A stretch of 20,648 nt of DNA. Origin: CAZRNB01 sp964601355 (GTDB lineage: Bacteria; Planctomycetota; Phycisphaerae; Sedimentisphaerales; Anaerobacaceae). Under the pieces are notes generated by a model. That model saw only the letters and a program-made list of their open reading frames with translations, was not told the DNA's origin and searched no databases. The DNA is taken from assembly GCA_964601355.1 (NCBI GenBank), contig CAZRNB010000047.1, forward strand, positions 1-20,648. The letters are read 5' to 3'. This document shows positions 1 to 6,236 of this stretch, piece after piece (positions within the stretch are counted from its first letter, which is position 1; each line of letters opens with the position of its first letter). The position numbers and the translations under genes were made by a program.

Positions 1-1
1 C

Positions 2-1042
2 GATCTGAGCTTTTCAAAGGAGGGCGGCAATACTGAATCGAAGGCGTTGACAGAAAAAAAGGATGTGTCAGATAACGATGCGAACGAGGAAGACGCATTC
101 GGAAATATCATGCTGACGTCCTTTCCACAAATCAACAAGGTCACCTTTAATGCCCCCGAATCAGGCAAGCCGTGTGAGGTAATTGCGGATGTGAACCTTG
201 AAGATGAAGACGGCACGGCAAAAATTAGTTCAGTGTCACTGACCTATTATGTTGGCGGCGCTCCCGACAAGCCCTCTAAGATCGAGATGAATAAATCCGA
301 TAGTGGCTATAAGGCAGTTATTCCCCCCATGCCCAAAGGCACAAAAGTTGACTTTATTATCCGTGCAGAAGATACCAATGGAAATGTAGCCGCTCAGGCG
401 ATTCCCTCAGACAAGAATCTCATCCTGCCTGTTCCCGACAGGGACAATACATCCGACTTAGTTCCGGACGATTTGGATTTACTCCAGCTCTCGGCAGGAT
501 ATGATGACCGATACGTATATATCAGTTATACTGTTCAAGGCAAGATAAGTGGCGGCACCCTGGAGCCGCCGTATATTCACGGCTATATCATTAAGGTCAC
601 AAATCCTGACATACACCAGGGCGAAGGACTGATGGTCGGCAAGATGTGGGTATATATCCCTCTGACCACGGACATAGACCCAAAGAAGAAACTTGTCCTC
701 TGGCAAGACGACAAGGTATATGAGGCATACGATGGCAGGCTCGGCAAGTCTATCAATGAACGTGTCGCCAAAACCGGCAGTATAATGCTCGACATCAAAG
801 AATTCATGGTGGATGGGAAAGGTGCATTGTCATTTGATGTTGATTCGGATGTCAATCTTGAAGGCGGACGGTTCCGGGGCAAGGTTGAGCGAAAGTGGCT
901 CGGAGAAAATCCCAAGGGTTATTTGCGTTTTATTGCCATGACGTTTGCAAATGCCAGCAGGGATTCGGTTATGCCGATCCCGTACAATTGCTCCCACTTT
1001 CTAACACTATATACATTCAGTCAATCTTATATAGCGCAATAG
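2..1042 (+). CDS. C-terminal part of an Ig-like/DOMON-like surface or secreted protein (5' end outside the window)
   Basis: The frame is open to the left edge: codons run without a stop from base 2 (reading DLSFSKEGG...), so the TTG at 47 is probably not the true start. The AAAGGAGGG at 16-24 is simply coding sequence, with no start codon at a usable distance. About nt 130-440 encodes a beta-rich Ig/FN3-like module (VSLTYYV, VDFIIRAEDTNGN). From about nt 440 a second beta-sandwich-like region (DDLDLLQLSAGYDDRYVYIS) resembles DOMON/glucodextranase C-terminal-type modules that bind carbohydrate or sit at the end of secreted enzymes. The visible part has no catalytic motif, membrane span or anchor. 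The likely role is an accessory or binding region of an extracellular protein. The family names rest on overall pattern only; the reading frame is certain. Confidence 0.7.
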   Translation, partial: DLSFSKEGGNTESKALTEKKDVSDNDANEEDAFGNIMLTSFPQINKVTFNAPESGKPCEVIADVNLEDEDGTAKISSVSLTYYVGGAPDKPSKIEMNKSDSGYKAVIPPMPKGTKVDFIIRAEDTNGNVAAQAIPSDKNLILPVPDRDNTSDLVPDDLDLLQLSAGYDDRYVYISYTVQGKISGGTLEPPYIHGYIIKVTNPDIHQGEGLMVGKMWVYIPLTTDIDPKKKLVLWQDDKVYEAYDGRLGKSINERVAKTGSIMLDIKEFMVDGKGALSFDVDSDVNLEGGRFRGKVERKWLGENPKGYLRFIAMTFANASRDSVMPIPYNCSHFLTLYTFSQSYIAQ

Positions 1043-1081
1043 GGTGGTATGCGGCGGCGGTTATCCTAACTAAACCGATAT

Positions 1082-1124
1082 AGGCGGATTCGTATTCAGC
1101 AGAATCCTGCCTTATGTCTTTTTC
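1082..1124 (+). terminator. Possible transcription terminator after the first gene
   Basis: Forty bases after the stop at 1042, AGGCGGATTC (1082-1091) and GAATCCTGCCT (1102-1112) form an imperfect inverted repeat around a 10-nt loop, followed by a T-rich stretch (TCTTTTTCTT near 1116-1125). The stem has an internal mismatch/bulge, so this is a modest candidate. Confidence 0.35.
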
Positions 1125-1145
1125 TTATCGAAGGATACGATGTTT

Positions 1146-1162
1146 ATCCGCCTGTGGCGGAT
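1146..1162. repeat. Short-loop palindrome ATCCGCC-tgt-GGCGGAT
   Basis: Perfect 7-bp arms around a 3-nt loop in the 257-nt spacer between the first two genes. The same arms, with loop GAT, recur at 18802-18818, and a close variant (CCCGCC/GGCGGG) lies at 19029-19043, so it belongs to a dispersed intergenic family. No T-run follows, so it is not a classical terminator. The rest of the spacer is AT-rich up to the ribosome-binding site at 1287 and shows nothing else clear. Confidence 0.6.
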
Positions 1163-1299
1163 TCACTTCTCATTCCCCTTTTCCGGCTGTTTTTCCGTTG
1201 ACAAAAGGCATATCAAGGCGTATCTTCCGCATAAATAGAGAAAATGTAAAAAGTGACTAAAAACTCAAAACCAAAAACTAATGTCTGGAGGTATGTCCC

Positions 1300-2541
1300 A
1301 TGAAGAACGCGAATCGAACACGTGTCGTGCTTGCAGGTTGTGTAGTCTTAATTGGCGCAAGCTGCGTCCTGGCGCAGGACTGGCCCCAGTGGCGCGGGCA
1401 AAATCGAGATGCAAAGGTGACCGGATTCACTGTGCCACAGACCTGGCCGAAAGAGCTTACCCAGAAGTGGAGAGTCACCGTGGGACAAGGCGATGCTACG
1501 CCGGCTTTAGTGGGCGATAAACTCTATGTCTTTGCGCGACAGGATGCCAATGAAGTCACGATTTGCCTCGATGCAGGCTCCGGCAAAGAATTATGGAAGG
1601 ATAAGTACTCCGCGACGACTGTAACGGGAGCACCCGCCCGTCACCCGGGCCCCAGAAGCTCACCAACGGTGACTAATGGAAAGGTTGTTACGCTCGGCGT
1701 TGGCGGGATAGTCTCCTGCCTCGATTCTGCCACAGGCAAAGTACTGTGGCGCAAAGACGATTTCCCCGGTGTTTGGCCTAAGTTCTATACAGCGATGTCA
1801 CCGGTCATCGTGGACGGATTATGTATTGCGCACCTCGGCAAAGAGGGCGAAGGGGCAATCGTCGCGTATGACTTGGCAACCGGCGACCAGAAATGGAAAT
1901 GGGCCGCCGAAGGCCCGGCTTACGCATCACCCGTGCTAATGACCGTCGAAGGCGTGAAAATGATAGTCACGCAGACGGAGAAAAATATCGTGGCCATTTC
2001 TGTTGCCGATGGAAAACTTTTGTGGCAGGCTCCCTTCGAGCCTACTGGGATGGCTTACAATACGGCCACCCCGATCGTGGACAGGCAAACAATTGTTTAT
2101 GCCGGGTCAGGACGTGGCACCAAAGCCGTGAAGATCGAGAAGCAGGGCGATGGCTTTACCTCTAAAGAGCTTTGGAGCAATCCTGAGAACGCCGTGCAGT
2201 ATAATTCGCCGGTGCTAAAGAACGGCTTGATTTTTGGCCTGTCTCAGAAGGGGAACTTTTTCTGTATTAACGCCCAGACCGGCCAAACGGCTTGGACCGA
2301 TCCCACAGGCGGGCGCGGCGGCTTCGGCTCTATAGTTGACGCCGGCTCAGTTTTGCTGGCTTTGACTCCCAAGTCTCCACCGGAGTCTCGACTGGTTGTG
2401 TTTGAGCCGGGTGATAAGGAATACAAGGAGTTGGCGAGCTTCAAGGTCGCGGATAATCAGAGCTATGCCTATCCTGTCGTCGCGGGCAGCCGCATATTTG
2501 TCAAGGACCAGGATTCCGTGACACTATGGACAATCGAGTAA
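1300..2541 (+). CDS. Secreted PQQ-like beta-propeller repeat protein
   Basis: 413 aa. ATG at 1300 follows GGAGG (1287-1291) at 8 nt. An N-terminal signal peptide (about residues 1-25, hydrophobic VVLAGCVVLIGAS, cleavage near VLA-Q) leads into DWPQWRG, a hallmark of planctomycete quinoprotein-like secreted proteins. Five or more blade motifs of the type A-x-G-x-x-x-W are visible (SGKELWKD, TGKVLWRK, TGDQKWKW, DGKLLWQA, TGQTAWTD), the PQQ/BamB-like propeller signature. It is likely a periplasmic or extracellular propeller; I see no fused dehydrogenase or kinase domain, so PQQ binding and enzymatic activity are unproven and a scaffold or binding role is equally possible. The last 41 nt overlap the 3' end of the convergent MFS gene. 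No terminator separates them. Confidence 0.9.
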   Translation: MKNANRTRVVLAGCVVLIGASCVLAQDWPQWRGQNRDAKVTGFTVPQTWPKELTQKWRVTVGQGDATPALVGDKLYVFARQDANEVTICLDAGSGKELWKDKYSATTVTGAPARHPGPRSSPTVTNGKVVTLGVGGIVSCLDSATGKVLWRKDDFPGVWPKFYTAMSPVIVDGLCIAHLGKEGEGAIVAYDLATGDQKWKWAAEGPAYASPVLMTVEGVKMIVTQTEKNIVAISVADGKLLWQAPFEPTGMAYNTATPIVDRQTIVYAGSGRGTKAVKIEKQGDGFTSKELWSNPENAVQYNSPVLKNGLIFGLSQKGNFFCINAQTGQTAWTDPTGGRGGFGSIVDAGSVLLALTPKSPPESRLVVFEPGDKEYKELASFKVADNQSYAYPVVAGSRIFVKDQDSVTLWTIE

Positions 2542-3766
2542 TCTGCGCGGCACGAGTCAGCAGCAGAATTATTTGGGTGAGAAAACCGGCAGCCACGAGG
2601 GCAAGAGAGAACCAGTAAGGCTGATATAGGCCGACGTTCTTTGCGAGGTATCCGCCCATTCCAGAGCCGACAATGATGCCGACGGAAATCGTTGCCTCAT
2701 GAATCACCATCTGAATAGACCGTTTTTTGGCGCCGCATGTGCCGTAGTAAAGGTGCGAGCTGTATGCAAAGCCGAATGCACAGCCCATGATGATAAACAG
2801 CAGGGAAAATAACGGAAGCGTTCGGCCATAGATTATCAACAAAAGTGATGCCAAGAGCAGTGCTTGTGCACCGAGTAAAAGGGCGGATTTAAAGTGCCAG
2901 AAGATAAATTTGCCCGCGGCTGTCAGCACCGCGAACTGGCAGATGCCGAACATAGTGCATAATATTCCGAACCAGACTTCTGAAAAACCTATATTGGTAA
3001 AAAGCAGTGCGAACTGCGAGCGTAATACGCCGGTACTGACACAGGCACTAAATAATGCTATGCGGGCCATCCAGCGAAACCGCATCAAGGCATCTCTATC
3101 ATCGCCGCCGGCCGCCGGCCGATTGGCTTCATCGCCAAACAAAGTTGTGTGCAAAGAGCCGTCGGCTGCGAGGTTTATAAACAAAAAGCAGAATATCAGG
3201 CTTACAGCAGCAAATATAACAGGAAGGGGCGTGCCCGTCTTAACGAGCACACCGGCCAGGAGCGGACCAAGGATGGCTGCGCTGGACCATGTGCAGTTAT
3301 ATGCCCCGAGCCGGCGGTTCAAATCGGCCCCTTCGAGGTCTTCGCTGACCCAGCTCATAAGAAACGGCCAATATAGTGACATGGCAGCCCCGGCCAATGT
3401 GCCGACGGCGATTATTACCCAGACCAGCGCTATATTGCCAACCATGTCTTTTGTCAGGATTGCATAAACAACGATGACCATTGCCACAGCCGACGCAAAA
3501 ATGATACCAGCAGCAATTCGCGTCGTATTTCTTGGATTGTGCTGGCCCAGCGCTATGCCAGCCAGCAGCAGGCAGACCATATAACCGAGCATATTGGCTG
3601 CCCAGGCGTAGCCGACGTGGCCTTCAGTTCCGCCAATGTTACGGACGACAAAGGGCATAGCGGTCCACCATACGCTGATGGCTATGGACATAGTAAAAGC
3701 CGCGCCGTACAGCAGCCAGACGCTTCGCAAAGCTCCTGCAGGATTTTTAACGAGAATACTTTTCAT
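2501..3766 (-). CDS. Major facilitator superfamily (MFS) transporter
   Basis: 421 aa from the ATG at 3766, preceded by AAGGTAAAGG. A GTG at 3817 would add 17 poorly hydrophobic residues (MEFCRCSGTIRSFK...) and is less likely. The protein is strongly hydrophobic throughout, with about 12 predicted transmembrane segments, e.g. MLGYMVCLLLAGIALG near the N-terminus and VGIIVGSGMGGYLAK near the C-terminus. The two six-helix halves are separated by a polar loop near residue 220 (SLHTTLFGDEANRPAAGGDD). This fits an MFS permease in the inner membrane; the substrate cannot be read from sequence. It lies downstream of the GH13 amylase on the same strand, but a 209-nt repeat-bearing spacer intervenes, so a sugar-related role is only a guess. 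Its 3' end overlaps the convergent propeller gene by 41 nt. Confidence 0.85.
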   Translation of the reverse strand: MKSILVKNPAGALRSVWLLYGAAFTMSIAISVWWTAMPFVVRNIGGTEGHVGYAWAANMLGYMVCLLLAGIALGQHNPRNTTRIAAGIIFASAVAMVIVVYAILTKDMVGNIALVWVIIAVGTLAGAAMSLYWPFLMSWVSEDLEGADLNRRLGAYNCTWSSAAILGPLLAGVLVKTGTPLPVIFAAVSLIFCFLFINLAADGSLHTTLFGDEANRPAAGGDDRDALMRFRWMARIALFSACVSTGVLRSQFALLFTNIGFSEVWFGILCTMFGICQFAVLTAAGKFIFWHFKSALLLGAQALLLASLLLIIYGRTLPLFSLLFIIMGCAFGFAYSSHLYYGTCGAKKRSIQMVIHEATISVGIIVGSGMGGYLAKNVGLYQPYWFSLALVAAGFLTQIILLLTRAAQITRLSIVSRNPGP

Positions 3767-3830
3767 TACCTTTACCTTAAAACTACGTATTGTACCGCTA
3801 CACCGGCAGAATTCCACAAGATAATAGTGC

Positions 3831-3893
3831 GAACAGACAACAGAAGACAGAAAATAGACAGAGGACAGAAAACAGAAGACAGAAGACAGATGA
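3831..3893. repeat. Degenerate heptad array (9 units, CAGAAGA-like)
   Basis: Sixty-three bases divide exactly into nine 7-nt units such as AGACAGA, CAGAAGA (twice in tandem) and CAGATGA. The array lies in the 209-nt spacer between the amylase and MFS genes and runs directly into TTAGCC and the hairpin at 3896. Similar 7-nt periodicity is seen at 13398, 17983, 18866 and 18958. Confidence 0.7.
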
Positions 3894-3895
3894 TT

Positions 3896-3923
3896 AGCCC
3901 TGCCACCTGTGGGCAGGGCTTTT
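3896..3923. repeat. Hairpin AGCCCTGCC-acctgtg-GGCAGGGCT
   Basis: Perfect 9-bp arms (3896-3904 and 3912-3920) around a 7-nt loop, followed on the plus strand by TTT. On the minus strand, along which the amylase is transcribed, the downstream side is not T-rich, so a terminator role is doubtful. The core CCTGTGGGCAGGGC recurs twice at 13484-13525, marking it as a dispersed element. Confidence 0.6.
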
Positions 3924-3975
3924 AGTGCTGCGAAGAAAGATGGTGCTGGTACGGCGACGGACGGATAAAATCCTG

Positions 3976-5475
3976 CTACAGAACGTAAATACCTGCCGAT
4001 TTTCCCGGCAATTGCACCTCGAGCCTTCCGGAGCTGACTGTAACATCGGGCAGATTGTCAATTTGGCTCTTCAAGACCCGGCTATCAGCGAGTAAACTCT
4101 TTATTCGGGGGGGTATATTGCCGTTGCCGGTGATGTCTATTGATGCGGGAACGGGCATTGGCTCGCGGCCGTTATTTATCACCACAATAACCACGTTGCC
4201 CCGAAATTCACGCAGATAAGCATACAGAAACTCATCGACGTACAGCGTCAAAAGATAGCCGCAGCGAATAGCAGGATTCTCGGCACGCAGCTTTATCATG
4301 TTGGCAACGTGGTCGAAAACACTCCGCTCAAAGGGATGCTCCTGCATAGGCTTGTTATCGGGGCCGATGAGAAACCACGGCATGTCCCTGCGATTGTCAG
4401 GGTCATTGCATCCTTCCATGCCGATTTCGGTGCCGTAATATATCTGCGGAATGCCGCGTGTTGTAAAAAGAAAAGACAGGCACAGCTTGAGAATTTTACA
4501 TGCCAGGTCACGGTCCCAGTGGCCGACCCTATCCAGAATCTCGGTTGTGATACGGCGGTCCAGGTCGTGATTATCCAGCAGAGTGACAAGACGATTGGCA
4601 TTTGTGTAAGCCTTATTCTGATCCAGTATGCCCTTAGGCTCGTCCGGATGCAGCCTCGGACGAGCCAGCCTGGTCATCGGCTGATCCCATACGAGTGTTT
4701 CCTTGATAGCCAAGCAGAGCGGGAAATCAAATAAAGAATCGAAATCATGCTGCTGCTGATAGCTGCCTACGAAGAATGGGTCCCAATCCAGCACCTCGCC
4801 GATGAGCGACATTTGAGGGTATCTCGTCTTAACCTGCGATTTGAAGAGATACCAGAAGGTGTCCTCAACGTGTTTGACCGTATCCATGCGGATGCAGTCG
4901 ATGCCTGTATCTTCGATCCAGTCGAGTATGTTTTGCACAAAGTAATCGCTGACCTCCGGCTGGTGGTGGTCGAGGTCCGGCAAACCCGACAGCCAATCCC
5001 CCGTAGCGTCGCCACTGCGGTCGGCATTAAAATGGCAGGGCTCAAATTTTTTATGGGGGTATCTTTCATATCCCGCCGTATGATAGCCGGTGTGATTTAC
5101 CACTATATCGAGAATGACTTTTATTCCCGCGTTGTGGAAGGCCTCCACTAATTCTTTAAGGTAGGCCCTGCTTCCTTCAGCCAATTCTGGATTGGTGCTA
5201 TAAAGGTGCGGGTCAATTCGCTCAAAGTCCATCGCCCAGTAGCCGTGATAGCCGGCGCTGTCGTAAAAGTCGATAATGTTCACATATAAGGGCGTCAGCC
5301 AGATTGCGGTGGCTCCGAGGGTCTGGAGATATGGTATTTTATTCTTAAGACCTGCAAAGTCACCGCCGTGAAAGGCCTGGGGATTTGTTATATCAACGTC
5401 ACGGTCATTATAGGGATCGCCATTGCAGAAGCGGTCCGTAATTACAAAATATATCACGTCATCCTGTGTCAGCAT
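3976..5475 (-). CDS. GH13-family alpha-amylase-type glycoside hydrolase (cytoplasmic)
   Basis: 499 aa from the ATG at 5475, which has GAGG 6 nt upstream; a TTG four codons earlier (5487) is less likely. All four GH13 conserved regions are present: region I DIVVNH (about residues 123-128), region II GIDCIRMDTVKHV with nucleophile Asp198, region III LIGEVLD with acid/base Glu227, and region IV LLDNHD with the transition-state Asp304. The early calcium-loop-like RFCNGDPYND and GGDFAGLKNKIPYL are typical of maltogenic amylase, cyclomaltodextrinase and CGTase-like members. A short C-terminal beta domain follows the barrel (after about residue 410). No signal peptide is visible, so it probably acts on internal alpha-glucans or imported maltodextrins. 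It lies 40 nt downstream of the nitroreductase-like gene on the same strand. The exact specificity (amylase, neopullulanase-type, transglycosylase) cannot be fixed. Confidence 0.92.
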   Translation of the reverse strand: MLTQDDVIYFVITDRFCNGDPYNDRDVDITNPQAFHGGDFAGLKNKIPYLQTLGATAIWLTPLYVNIIDFYDSAGYHGYWAMDFERIDPHLYSTNPELAEGSRAYLKELVEAFHNAGIKVILDIVVNHTGYHTAGYERYPHKKFEPCHFNADRSGDATGDWLSGLPDLDHHQPEVSDYFVQNILDWIEDTGIDCIRMDTVKHVEDTFWYLFKSQVKTRYPQMSLIGEVLDWDPFFVGSYQQQHDFDSLFDFPLCLAIKETLVWDQPMTRLARPRLHPDEPKGILDQNKAYTNANRLVTLLDNHDLDRRITTEILDRVGHWDRDLACKILKLCLSFLFTTRGIPQIYYGTEIGMEGCNDPDNRRDMPWFLIGPDNKPMQEHPFERSVFDHVANMIKLRAENPAIRCGYLLTLYVDEFLYAYLREFRGNVVIVVINNGREPMPVPASIDITGNGNIPPRIKSLLADSRVLKSQIDNLPDVTVSSGRLEVQLPGKSAGIYVL

Positions 5476-5515
5476 GGTCCGCCTCAACTTTCACAAATAT
5501 TGTCATATTTGTTTG

Positions 5516-6199
5516 CTATTGCTTCTTCGGGAAACCAACCGATTGTGCCAAGATGACCCTTTGCTCCGGACGAAGTTTCATAATTTTTGCCAGAGCCGGC
5601 TTATCAATTAGATTACGCACAACGGTTGCCAATCCTTCGGATGCACAATACAAATAGACATTTTGGCTGATAAAGCCCGTGTCGGCAGCCGAATAAAAAA
5701 CCTTGTCCTCATTTGAACCATCGCCCATCTTCGAGAAATCAGCCACATAGATGAGATTAACAGGCACGTCCTTTACGAAATCCTGTTTTCCTGTTGCAGC
5801 GCGGTTGTCTCCCGCCAGAATTGGCTTTAACGTATGTGAATTGACATCGTAAATATAAAGGCCTTCAGCGGTGGTGACATAAACATCGATTTCCTGTCGA
5901 TTCATTGCAGATGGTGCGGTACGTTTTTTCGAATCCGGCCGGCTTATTCCGTTCGCTGCCCAGAGCATATTGGAAAGCACCTGCGGCGGCAATTTCTCGG
6001 CGCTGAATTCGCGGGAAGATTTTCTATCCTTTATCACCTGCATTAGGGGCCTGCCGCCGTCCGTTTGCGGCGGTAAAAGAAGAATCGGTGCCAGTTCCTG
6101 ACTCGTGCTGTTTTGTTGAATAGCAGCCGAGATTAAAATAGGACAGATAAACAGGGTGCTCAATACCAACCAGGCAAAAAGGGATGTTTTTTTGTTCAT
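5516..6199 (-). CDS. Nitroreductase-family (SagB/ThcOx-like) flavoprotein with signal peptide
   Basis: 227 aa. ATG at 6199 has AAGGAG 7 nt upstream. Residues 1-26 form a signal peptide or membrane anchor (KKTSLFAWLVLSTLFICPILISAA). Near residue 59, RKSSREF matches the R-x-S-x-R FMN-phosphate contact of nitroreductase folds. Further family features are LPPQVLSNMLWAANGISRP, the VYVTTAEGLYIYD strand typical of SagB/ThcOx-like members, and the C-terminal DTGFISQNVYLYCASEGLATVV segment. Known relatives oxidise azolines or reduce nitro/quinone compounds with FMN. An exported position is unusual for a soluble FMN enzyme and leaves the substrate open. No YcaO cyclodehydratase partner is visible, so a RiPP pathway is not supported. 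It sits between the methylase (37 nt) and the amylase (40 nt), probably co-transcribed. Confidence 0.82.
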   Translation of the reverse strand: MNKKTSLFAWLVLSTLFICPILISAAIQQNSTSQELAPILLLPPQTDGGRPLMQVIKDRKSSREFSAEKLPPQVLSNMLWAANGISRPDSKKRTAPSAMNRQEIDVYVTTAEGLYIYDVNSHTLKPILAGDNRAATGKQDFVKDVPVNLIYVADFSKMGDGSNEDKVFYSAADTGFISQNVYLYCASEGLATVVRNLIDKPALAKIMKLRPEQRVILAQSVGFPKKQ

Positions 6200-6236
6200 A
6201 ATGCTTCTCCTTTGAGTTTGTTAATCATTTATTTCG

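Noticed and set aside
16..49. AAAGGAGGG followed by TTG at 47 as the start of the first gene
   Set aside because: The gap is 22 nt, and the frame is open to the window edge, so the gene most likely begins outside the window.
2910..3467. 185-codon plus-strand open frame
   Set aside because: It lies wholly antisense to the MFS transporter, has no start signal and shows low-complexity composition.
5516..6199. RiPP azoline biosynthesis, suggested by SagB/ThcOx likeness
   Set aside because: No YcaO, precursor peptide or transporter is nearby, and the protein carries a signal peptide.
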